DNA of 64,000 nt from CAYFKJ01 sp964528595 (GTDB taxonomy: Bacteria; Pseudomonadota; Alphaproteobacteria; UBA2966): contig CAZGTM010000007.1 in the NCBI GenBank assembly GCA_964528595.1, forward strand, positions 1-64,000. The letters are read 5' to 3'. Below the pieces are notes generated by a model that did not search any database, had not been told where the DNA came from, and was given only the letters and a program-made list of their open reading frames with translations. The position numbers and the translations under genes are program-made. Positions 57,413 through 64,000 of the stretch are shown here, piece after piece. How positions within the stretch are numbered: the stretch's first letter is position 1; every line of letters starts with the position of its first letter.

Positions 57413-58282
57413 ATGAGATTAGCCACCACCTCCATCGCCGTGTCCGCCGTTATTGGCTTGGGCGCACTTTCGATTGCCCAGGGCGCCATTGCCGAAGAGA
57501 TCAAGGATCCGGTCATTGCGAAGGTGAACGGCGACGCGATTTACAAGTCCGAGGTTCTGATGTTCTTCCAAAGCCTGCCGGATCAATACAAGCGGATGCC
57601 CATCGGCGTTTTGTTCCCGCAACTTCGCTCGGCGCTGGTCGACCGCCGCATCATTTCACAGCAGGCCAGGAAGGAAGAGTTCGACAAGGACGAGACGGTC
57701 CAACGCCAGATGGCTTTTTTCCTCGACGGCGTGTTGCAGGAACGCTACCTGAACAAGTATGTCAGGGCCAAGCTGACGGAAGAGCATCTGCGCTCGATCT
57801 ACGACGATACCATTGCCAAGCAGACGCCTGAGGATGAGGTCCATGCCCGGCACATTCTGTTGGAAAACGAAGAGGATGCCAAAGCCGTCATCGCGGAAAT
57901 CAAGGGCGGTGCCGATTTTGCCGAAACCGCCAAGAAGCGTTCGAAGGGGCCGTCCGCCCCGCGCGGCGGCGATCTGGGCTTCTTCGCCAAGGCCGCCATG
58001 GTGCCGGAATTCGCCACGGCCGCGTTCGCCATGAAGGCGGGGGAGGTGTCCGAGCAGGCGGTGAAAACCCAGTTCGGCTGGCATGTCATCAAGGTGGAAG
58101 CCCGCCGCGAGGGCAAGAACCCCAGCTTCGAGGAAAGCGCCGATCAGATCCGCAGCGAGGAGGGGCAGAAAATTTCCATGGAACTGATGGCGTCACTTCG
58201 CAGCGGGGCAAAGATCGAGGAATTCAATGACGACGGTTCGGAGATCAAGCCAATCGTCAAACCGGAAACCAAAACCGAATAG
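57413..58282 (+). CDS. Periplasmic parvulin-type peptidyl-prolyl isomerase
   Basis: A 289-residue protein with a Sec signal peptide (TTSIAVSAVIGLGALSIAQG, cleaved near AIA-EE). A SurA/PrsA-like chaperone region follows (VIAKVNGDAIYKSEVLMFFQ). The parvulin domain, about residues 140-230, has EVHARHILLENEEDAKAVIA, GDLGFFAKAAMVPEFATAAF and QFGWHVIKVEARR. It would assist folding of exported proteins. The acidic-basic C-terminal tail (PIVKPETKTE) is unremarkable. It stands as a single gene. Confidence 0.92.
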   Translation: MRLATTSIAVSAVIGLGALSIAQGAIAEEIKDPVIAKVNGDAIYKSEVLMFFQSLPDQYKRMPIGVLFPQLRSALVDRRIISQQARKEEFDKDETVQRQMAFFLDGVLQERYLNKYVRAKLTEEHLRSIYDDTIAKQTPEDEVHARHILLENEEDAKAVIAEIKGGADFAETAKKRSKGPSAPRGGDLGFFAKAAMVPEFATAAFAMKAGEVSEQAVKTQFGWHVIKVEARREGKNPSFEESADQIRSEEGQKISMELMASLRSGAKIEEFNDDGSEIKPIVKPETKTE

Positions 58283-58314
58283 AGTGCCTGCCCTAAACGG
58301 GGTCGCTTTTCCTA

Positions 58315-58418
58315 TGGCCCGTGTCGCGGGCGGGATAGAATAGCGCCGGAGCCTGGGGCGAACTGCCCCTGGTAGAAATCGGGGAGCCGCCGGGAAACCG
58401 CGCCCGGCGTTTGGTTAA
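58315..58418 (+). promoter_or_regulatory. GC-rich structured leader upstream of soxB
   Basis: The 136-bp gap before soxB contains two adjacent potential stems: GGGGC-GAACT-GCCCC (about 58355-58370) and GCCGGG with CCCGGC (about 58388-58409, CGCCGGGAAACCGCGCCCGG region), separated by TGGTAGAAATCGGGGAGCC. This could be an RNA switch or attenuator; I cannot match it to a known family by eye. It may also be only a GC-rich leader. Confidence 0.35.
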
Positions 58419-59669
58419 GTGACGCGCTATTCCATCTTCAGTCTAATCCGGAACGCCGTCGGTCATCATAAGGATTGGCCGCTGGCCTGGCGTAGTCCGG
58501 AACCCAAGGCGGAATACGACGTCGTTATCGTCGGCGGCGGCGGCCACGGTCTGGCGACGGCTTATTACCTGGCCAAGGAACACGGCATTACGAACGTCGC
58601 CGTGCTCGAGAAAGGCTGGCTCGGCGGCGGCAACACGGGACGCAACACCACCATCATCCGCTCCAACTACTTGTGGGATGAAAGTGCCCATCTCTACGAG
58701 CACTCGCTGAAGCTCTACGAGGGCCTGAGCCAGGATCTCAACTATAACATCATGCTGAGCCAGCGTGGGGTTCTGAATCTGGCGCACAACCAGCACGACT
58801 TGCGCGAACTGGCCCGCCGCATTTCAGCAAACCGCCTGAACGGCATCGATTCGGAATTTCTCACCCCCGCTGAGATCAAGCGCATGGTGCCGCTGCTGGA
58901 CGTTTCACCCAACACCCGCTATCCCGTCCTGGGTGCTTCACTGCAGCGGCGCGGCGGCGTCGCCCGCCACGATGCGATTGCCTGGGGTTACGCCCGAGCG
59001 GCGGATGCGCGGGGTGTCGACGTAATCCAGCAATGCGAGGTCACCGGCATTTTGCGCGATGGCGGCCAGGTTACGGGCGTCGAGACGTCGCGCGGAACAA
59101 TCAAGGCGAAGAAGGTGGCCCTGGCGGTGGCCGGGCACACAAGCATGCTGGCTCAAATGGCCGACGTCCGCCTGCCCATCACCAGCCACCCCTTGCAGGC
59201 GATGGTATCCGAGCCGGTCAAACCGGCGCTCGATCAGGTCGTGATGTCCGCCGCCGTGCATGGGTACATCAGTCAGTCGGACCGCGGCGAAATGGTGATG
59301 GGTGCGGGTATCGATACGCTGACAGGTTACACCCAGCGCGGCAGCCTGCCGGTGGTCGAGGAACTACAGCGCGCCATCGTCGTGCTGTTTCCGTCGTTCA
59401 GCCGGCTGCGCCTGATGCGCCAGTGGGGCGGTATCGTCGATACCTGTCCCGACGCCAGTCCGATTATCTCGAAGACGCCGGTCGGGGGACTTTACGTCAA
59501 CGGCGGCTGGGGCACCGGTGGCTTCAAGGCGACTCCGGGGTCAGGCTGGGTCTACGCCCATACCATCGCCCGTGACGAAGCGCATGAACTGAATGCGCCG
59601 TTTGCGTTGGAGCGCTTCACGACGGGCGCCCTGATCGATGAACACGGGGCCGCGGCGGTGGCGCACTGA
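58419..59669 (+). CDS. soxB: Sarcosine oxidase beta subunit
   Basis: A 416-residue flavoprotein from GTG 58419. The FAD motif is VVIVGGGGHGLATAYYLAKE. The covalent FMN-linking His is His184 in GGVARHDAIAWGYARAAD. The C-terminus has VNGGWGTGGFKATPGSGWVY. In heterotetrameric sarcosine oxidase this subunit oxidises the N-methyl group of sarcosine. N-methylglutamate dehydrogenase (MgdA) is homologous, but the creatinase gene downstream makes sarcosine the better guess. First gene of the soxBDAG operon. Confidence 0.9.
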   Translation: MTRYSIFSLIRNAVGHHKDWPLAWRSPEPKAEYDVVIVGGGGHGLATAYYLAKEHGITNVAVLEKGWLGGGNTGRNTTIIRSNYLWDESAHLYEHSLKLYEGLSQDLNYNIMLSQRGVLNLAHNQHDLRELARRISANRLNGIDSEFLTPAEIKRMVPLLDVSPNTRYPVLGASLQRRGGVARHDAIAWGYARAADARGVDVIQQCEVTGILRDGGQVTGVETSRGTIKAKKVALAVAGHTSMLAQMADVRLPITSHPLQAMVSEPVKPALDQVVMSAAVHGYISQSDRGEMVMGAGIDTLTGYTQRGSLPVVEELQRAIVVLFPSFSRLRLMRQWGGIVDTCPDASPIISKTPVGGLYVNGGWGTGGFKATPGSGWVYAHTIARDEAHELNAPFALERFTTGALIDEHGAAAVAH

Positions 59670-59670
59670 G

Positions 59671-59955
59671 ATGCTGATTATCGAATGCCCCTGGTGCGGA
59701 CCACGCGATGAGGCCGAGTTCCAATACGGCGGCGAGGCCCATATCGTGCGCCCGGAAAAACCGGCGGATCTGACGGACGAGGAATGGTCCGATTACCTTT
59801 TCATGCGGACCAACACCAAGGGCCGGTTCCTTGAGCGTTGGATGCACGCCGCTGGCTGCCGCCGCTGGTTCAACAGCGTGCGCAATACCGCCACCAACGA
59901 GATCGAGGCGGTCTACCGGATGGGAGAGCAACCTCCCAAGGGCGACGGCTCATGA
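59671..59955 (+). CDS. soxD: Sarcosine oxidase delta subunit
   Basis: A 94-residue zinc-binding subunit from ATG 59671, 1 bp after the soxB stop. The Zn ligands Cys6 and Cys9 (IECPWCGPRDE), His59 and Cys63 (RWMHAAGCRRWF) are at the same positions as in characterised delta subunits. It stabilises the complex. Its stop overlaps the soxA start (ATGA). Confidence 0.93.
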   Translation: MLIIECPWCGPRDEAEFQYGGEAHIVRPEKPADLTDEEWSDYLFMRTNTKGRFLERWMHAAGCRRWFNSVRNTATNEIEAVYRMGEQPPKGDGS

Positions 59956-62900
59956 GCACGCAATCACACCGCTTGGCCGTGGAGCAGGCCCCCGCCGCCC
60001 GTATCGACCGCTCAAAAGCCCTCTGGTTCACGTTCAACGGCCGCCGTTATCAGGGCTTTGAGGGAGATACGCTGGCATCGGCGCTGGTGGCCAACGGCGT
60101 CCGCTTGGTGGGACGGAGTTTCAAATACCACCGCCCGCGCGGCCTCTTCGGCGCCGGGTCGGAGGAGCCCAACGCCATCGTCCAGGTCGAAAGCGGCGCG
60201 CGCACCCTGCCCAACCTGCGCGCCACGCAGGTGGAGCTTTACGACGGGCTGACCGCCGACAGCGTCAATGCCTGGCCTAGCGTGGAATTCGATATTGGGA
60301 TCGTCAACGATCTCGCCTCGCGCCTGTTGCCGGCCGGGTTCTATTACAAGACCTTCATGTGGCCGGCGAGTTGGTGGATGACATACGAGCACGTCATTCG
60401 CCGTGCGGCTGGGTTAGGCGTGGCGCCGCCGTCGGCCGATCCCGATACCTACGACCACATGTATGCGCATTGCGATATTCTCATCGTCGGCGGTGGCCCC
60501 ACGGGGCTTGCCGCCGCCCTGGCGGCGGGCCGCACAGGTGCCCGCGTGATCATTGCGGATGAGCAGTCGGAATTCGGCGGCGCCCTGCTGGGGTCGCGTT
60601 CCGAAATCGATGACATGCCGGGTATCGAATGGGCAGCCTCGGCGGTGGCGGAACTGGCGGGCATGGACGAGGTCCGCGTCATGCCCCGGACGACGGCGTT
60701 CGGTCACTACGATCATAACTACATCGGACTGCTGGAGCGCCGGACGGATCATTTCGGACCGGGACGCGGCGACGGCAACGTTTCCCGGCAAAGGATGTGG
60801 AAGATCCGGGCCGGACGGGTGATCCATGCCGGTGGCGCCATCGAGCGGTCCCTGGTCTTCGCCGGCAACGACAGGCCCGGCGTGATGCTGGCCTCTGGGG
60901 CCGCAACTTATGCCAACCGCTGGGCCGCCGTGGCGGGCCGCCGCGCCGTGGTGTTCACCAATAATGATGGCGCCTATGCCGCCGCCGCCGATTTGGTCGA
61001 CGCAGGCGTGGCCGTGCAGGCGCTGGTCGACCTTCGTCCCGAGCCCGGCATGGACGCCCGCATGCAGGCGGAGGCCCGCGACATCGAGATACTTGGCGCC
61101 CACGCCGTGGTCGGAACCCGGGGCCGCCGGGGCATCGAGGGCGTCGACGTGATGATGCTCAATGACGATGCCTCCGGTCTCAATGTGGGGGACAGACGCA
61201 TCGACTGCGATCTCGTCGCCGTATCGGGCGGCTGGAGCCCCGCCGTGCATCTCCATTGTCATGCCGGCGGTAAGGTCGAATTCGATGCCATTCAGGGCTG
61301 TTTCGTGCCCGGCCGGACGACCCAGGATGCGCATTCCGCAGGCGCTGCGAACGGCCAGTTCGAACTGGCCGAATGTTTGTCCGGCGGCTGGCAGGCGGGC
61401 GCGGATGCAGCCGATGCACAAGGTTTCCGCAAGCCGGGCCGGGCGCCCAAACCGCCCGCCGCCGAATTCGTTTCAACCGCGCCGCCCCGGCATGTCTGGA
61501 CCATCCCGGCCAAGCCCGGCAGGCAAAACAGCGTCAAACGCTTCGTTGATTTACAACACGACGTGACCGACGCCGATATTCGCTTGGCGGCGCGGGAAGG
61601 CTACCAATCGGTCGAACACCTCAAACGCTACACGACGCTGGGCATGGGAACCGATCAGGGCAAGACGTCCAACGTGCCGGGCCTCGCCATCCTGGCCGAC
61701 GCGCTCGACAAACCCATCCCCGAGGTTGGCACGACGACGTTCCGGCCGCCCTACACGGCCATTACCATGGGTGCGGTCGCCGGACGCCATATCGGTCAGA
61801 TGCTCGATCCCGTGCGCCGCTCGCCCATGCACCATTGGCACGAGGACCACGGCGCCGCGTTCGAGGACGTCGGGCAATGGAAACGTCCCTGGTATTATCC
61901 GCGCGACGGTGAAGACCTACATGCCGCCGTCGACCGCGAGTGCCTGGCGGCGCGCAACGCCATCGGCATTTTGGATGCGACGACGCTGGGCAAGATCGAT
62001 ATTCAGGGACCGGACGCCTCTGAATTCCTCAACCGCATCTACACCAACGCCTGGTCGAAGCTGGAGATCGGCCGTTGCCGGTACGGCCTGATGCTGGGCG
62101 AAGACGGGATGATCATGGACGACGGGGTGACGTCGCGCATCGCGGAAAACCAATATCTGATGACGACGACGACCGGCAATGCCGCCTCGGTTATGGGCTG
62201 GCTGGAGGATTGGCTGCAGACGGAATGGCCGGATCTGCGCGTCTACTGCAATTCCATATCGGAGTACTGGGCGACGCTGACAATCAGCGGCCCGTTCGCC
62301 CGTGATCTACTGGCCGAGCTGTGCAGCGATATCGATTTGTCGGCGGAGGCTTTTCCCTTCATGTCGTGGCGCGAGGGGACCGTGGCGGGAACGCCCGCCC
62401 GTATCTTCCGCATCAGCTTTACCGGTGAGGTTAGCTTCGAAATCAACGTCGGAGCTTCGCACGGCCTGGGTCTCTGGCAGGCTCTGATGACGGCAGGTGA
62501 GAAATACGGCATCACACCATACGGTACCGAGAGCATGCACGTGCTGCGCGCCGAAAAGGGCTACATCATCGTCGGCCAGGATACCGACGGCACGATGACG
62601 CCCGGCGACTGCGGCATGGACTGGATTGTCTCCAAGAAAAAGCCCGACTTTATCGGCAAGCGCAGCCTGAGCCGGCCAGACACCGTGCGCGAAGATCGCA
62701 AACAGCTTGTCGGCCTGTTCACGGAAGACCCCTTGCAGGTGCTGCCCGAGGGGGCGCAAATCGTCGACGATCCAGATGCCGCCGTGCCCATGCCAATGAT
62801 CGGGCATGTTACGTCGAGCTACCATAGCGCCAATTTGGGCCGTTCCATCGCGCTGGCGGTCGTCCGGGGCGGTCTCGGGCGGATGGGCGAAACCGTTCAC

Positions 62901-62987
62901 CTGCCCTTGGACAACGGACGGACGGCGCGGGCTGAAATTACCGGCACCGTGTTCTACGATGCGGACGGGGAGAGGCTCCATGGCTGA
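59952..62987 (+). CDS. soxA: Sarcosine oxidase alpha subunit
   Basis: A 1011-residue protein from ATG 59952. It has the N-terminal ferredoxin-like segment (LWFTFNGRRYQGFEGDTLAS), an NAD-binding Rossmann domain (DILIVGGGPTGLAAALAAGR, about residue 175) and a C-terminal GcvT-like tetrahydrofolate domain from about residue 600 (LDATTLGKIDIQGPDASEFL, MSWREGTVAGTPARIFRISF). It takes the one-carbon unit as 5,10-methylene-tetrahydrofolate or releases formaldehyde. The longer frame from 59838 is a shadow of soxD. It overlaps soxD by 4 bp and soxG by 8 bp. Confidence 0.93.
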   Translation: MSTQSHRLAVEQAPAARIDRSKALWFTFNGRRYQGFEGDTLASALVANGVRLVGRSFKYHRPRGLFGAGSEEPNAIVQVESGARTLPNLRATQVELYDGLTADSVNAWPSVEFDIGIVNDLASRLLPAGFYYKTFMWPASWWMTYEHVIRRAAGLGVAPPSADPDTYDHMYAHCDILIVGGGPTGLAAALAAGRTGARVIIADEQSEFGGALLGSRSEIDDMPGIEWAASAVAELAGMDEVRVMPRTTAFGHYDHNYIGLLERRTDHFGPGRGDGNVSRQRMWKIRAGRVIHAGGAIERSLVFAGNDRPGVMLASGAATYANRWAAVAGRRAVVFTNNDGAYAAAADLVDAGVAVQALVDLRPEPGMDARMQAEARDIEILGAHAVVGTRGRRGIEGVDVMMLNDDASGLNVGDRRIDCDLVAVSGGWSPAVHLHCHAGGKVEFDAIQGCFVPGRTTQDAHSAGAANGQFELAECLSGGWQAGADAADAQGFRKPGRAPKPPAAEFVSTAPPRHVWTIPAKPGRQNSVKRFVDLQHDVTDADIRLAAREGYQSVEHLKRYTTLGMGTDQGKTSNVPGLAILADALDKPIPEVGTTTFRPPYTAITMGAVAGRHIGQMLDPVRRSPMHHWHEDHGAAFEDVGQWKRPWYYPRDGEDLHAAVDRECLAARNAIGILDATTLGKIDIQGPDASEFLNRIYTNAWSKLEIGRCRYGLMLGEDGMIMDDGVTSRIAENQYLMTTTTGNAASVMGWLEDWLQTEWPDLRVYCNSISEYWATLTISGPFARDLLAELCSDIDLSAEAFPFMSWREGTVAGTPARIFRISFTGEVSFEINVGASHGLGLWQALMTAGEKYGITPYGTESMHVLRAEKGYIIVGQDTDGTMTPGDCGMDWIVSKKKPDFIGKRSLSRPDTVREDRKQLVGLFTEDPLQVLPEGAQIVDDPDAAVPMPMIGHVTSSYHSANLGRSIALAVVRGGLGRMGETVHLPLDNGRTARAEITGTVFYDADGERLHG

Positions 62988-63585
62988 TCCCTTGCGGCAA
63001 AGCGCCCTGGCGCACCTCCATCTTATCGCCCGCGCAGAGGCCTCGCCGTCCGGGGCCGGCGTGGTGATGGGCGAACGCGGTTTCCGTTGCCAGTGGGTCT
63101 TGCGGGGACATTTCGAAGACGAGGTGTTTACCGCCGCCATGCTCGCGGAGACCGGCAGCGCCCCGCCCCTCAAACCCAATTCGGTCCACGCCAGCGGTAA
63201 GATCGAGGTGCTTTGGCTTGGTCCGGACGAATGGCTGGTCGTGGGACCGGACGACTCCGATGTGGGTCGACGGTTGAGCGAAGCCTTAAAGGATACCCAC
63301 GCCGCCGCCACTGACGTCAGCGAAAGCCGAACGGTTATCGCCTTGTCCGGGCTCCACGCCCGCGACGTTCTGGCGAAGGGATGCGCGTTGGATTTACACC
63401 CCAGCGTGTTCGGGGCCGGCCAGTGCGCCCAATCGACACTGGGGCATGTTCACGTCATCCTACACCGGCGCTCGGAAGCGCCGGAATTCGACATATATGT
63501 ACACCGCAGCTTCGCCGAAGCGCTTTGGCAGTGGCTGGAAGATGCCGCCGCCGAGTATGGCCTGGTGATCTCAAATCCCTCATAG
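62980..63585 (+). CDS. soxG: Sarcosine oxidase gamma subunit
   Basis: A 201-residue subunit from ATG 62980, overlapping the end of soxA by 8 bp. Family text includes VLWLGPDEWLVVGPDDSDVG, DVSESRTVIALSGLHARDVL and the C-terminal IYVHRSFAEALWQWLEDAAA. It is related to the tetrahydrofolate-binding GcvT fold and forms part of the subunit interface. It precedes the creatinase gene by 15 bp. Confidence 0.9.
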   Translation: MADPLRQSALAHLHLIARAEASPSGAGVVMGERGFRCQWVLRGHFEDEVFTAAMLAETGSAPPLKPNSVHASGKIEVLWLGPDEWLVVGPDDSDVGRRLSEALKDTHAAATDVSESRTVIALSGLHARDVLAKGCALDLHPSVFGAGQCAQSTLGHVHVILHRRSEAPEFDIYVHRSFAEALWQWLEDAAAEYGLVISNPS

Positions 63586-63600
63586 CGACCGGTTAAGCCC

Positions 63601-64000
63601 ATGAGCAATATCGACGACATGCCCCGTCTGATTACGATCGACAACGGCGAACGACTACCGGCAACCTTCAGCCAGGCCGAGATGGACAGGCGTCTTGCGG
63701 GTGTGCGGGGCCATATGGCGGAGGTGAACCTGGACGCGGTACTTTTCACCTCCTACCACAACGTCAACTACCACGCGGACTTTCTCTACTGCGCCTTTGG
63801 CCGACCGTTCGGTGTGGTCGTGACAGCCGACGACAGCACCTTGATTTCAGCCAATATCGACGGTGGCCAGCCCGGACGGCGCAGTCCCGATAATCTGGTC
63901 TATACCGACTGGCAGCGCGATAACTTCATTGCCGCCGTGAAGCAGCTTGCAGCCGGGGTGAAACGGTTGGGCGTGGAGTTCGACCACGTGACCCTGGATG
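63601..64000 (+). CDS. Creatinase (creatine amidinohydrolase), 5' part only
   Basis: 133 codons are visible before the window ends. The text is the N-terminal domain of creatinase: MPRLITIDNGERLPATFSQA, LFTSYHNVNYHADFLYCAFG, ISANIDGGQPGRRSPDN and VYTDWQRDNFIAAVKQLAAG. Creatinase hydrolyses creatine to sarcosine and urea. Its catalytic C-terminal domain (including the active-site His) is outside the window. It starts 15 bp after soxG, so it is the fifth gene of a creatine-sarcosine operon. Identity to creatinase rather than Xaa-Pro peptidase rests on this close N-terminal match. Confidence 0.88.
   Translation, partial: MSNIDDMPRLITIDNGERLPATFSQAEMDRRLAGVRGHMAEVNLDAVLFTSYHNVNYHADFLYCAFGRPFGVVVTADDSTLISANIDGGQPGRRSPDNLVYTDWQRDNFIAAVKQLAAGVKRLGVEFDHVTLD

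Overview
The window looks like chromosomal DNA of a high-GC alphaproteobacterium, probably a free-living heterotroph of the Rhodospirillales type. This is inferred from gene content (heterotetrameric sarcosine oxidase, thiBPQ behind a TPP riboswitch, a DUF1244 protein, glutamate-synthase-like amine genes), dense operons with 4-bp overlaps, and roughly 60% GC. No rRNA gene or insertion sequence is visible, and the only tRNA sequence is a fragment. Most of the region encodes catabolism of small nitrogenous and aromatic-type compounds.

1-1.1 kb: edge of a mobile element. A tyrosine recombinase reads leftwards out of the window. Its 5' end runs directly into the 3' half of a tRNA-Lys(CUU), followed by a terminator. 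1.1-8.7 kb: one tight minus-strand operon for a molybdenum hydroxylase resembling 4-hydroxybenzoyl-CoA reductase (the FAD subunit has the four-cysteine insertion), an acyl/aryl-CoA ligase, and a MocA-YqeB-YqeC cofactor maturation module, behind a perfect 23-bp palindrome. 8.8-11.5 kb: SnoaL-like and Sua5/YrdC-like proteins and a TcuA-like flavoprotein.

11.6-27 kb: an amine and nitrogen metabolism region. It has an aldehyde dehydrogenase and a DAO-type oxidase in divergent orientation, a glutamine-synthetase-like ligase with a three-gene glutamate-synthase-like set (the mgsABC-gmaS/glxBCD-glnT arrangement), a branched-chain amino-acid-type ABC transporter with a fused permease-ATPase, a RidA-family protein and a GntR regulator. 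Four copies of one palindrome (core TGTATACTGTATACA) lie upstream of these units, including the regulator, so they probably form one regulon.

27-40 kb: a long minus-strand group. A LysR regulator sits upstream of a two-subunit molybdenum enzyme closely resembling pyrogallol-phloroglucinol transhydroxylase, with an extra N-terminal domain and a small subunit that has lost one iron-sulfur motif. Next come a beta-hydroxyacid dehydrogenase, a fused thiamine-dependent E1, a VOC protein, two cupins, an M24 protein with an altered metal site and a G3E GTPase. I consider this the best candidate for an undescribed pathway.

40-58 kb: mostly housekeeping and scattered genes: a degenerate receiver protein, small proteins, a reductive-dehalogenase-like iron-sulfur protein, SMP-30 and TAXI proteins, a MaoC-like hydratase, thiN, a TPP riboswitch with thiBPQ, enoyl-CoA hydratase, rhodanese, a response regulator, malate synthase G, an SDR, a monooxygenase-fold protein, an MBL hydrolase, DUF1244 and a parvulin. 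58-64 kb: soxBDAG followed by a creatinase cut by the window edge, together predicting creatine to sarcosine to glycine plus a one-carbon unit.
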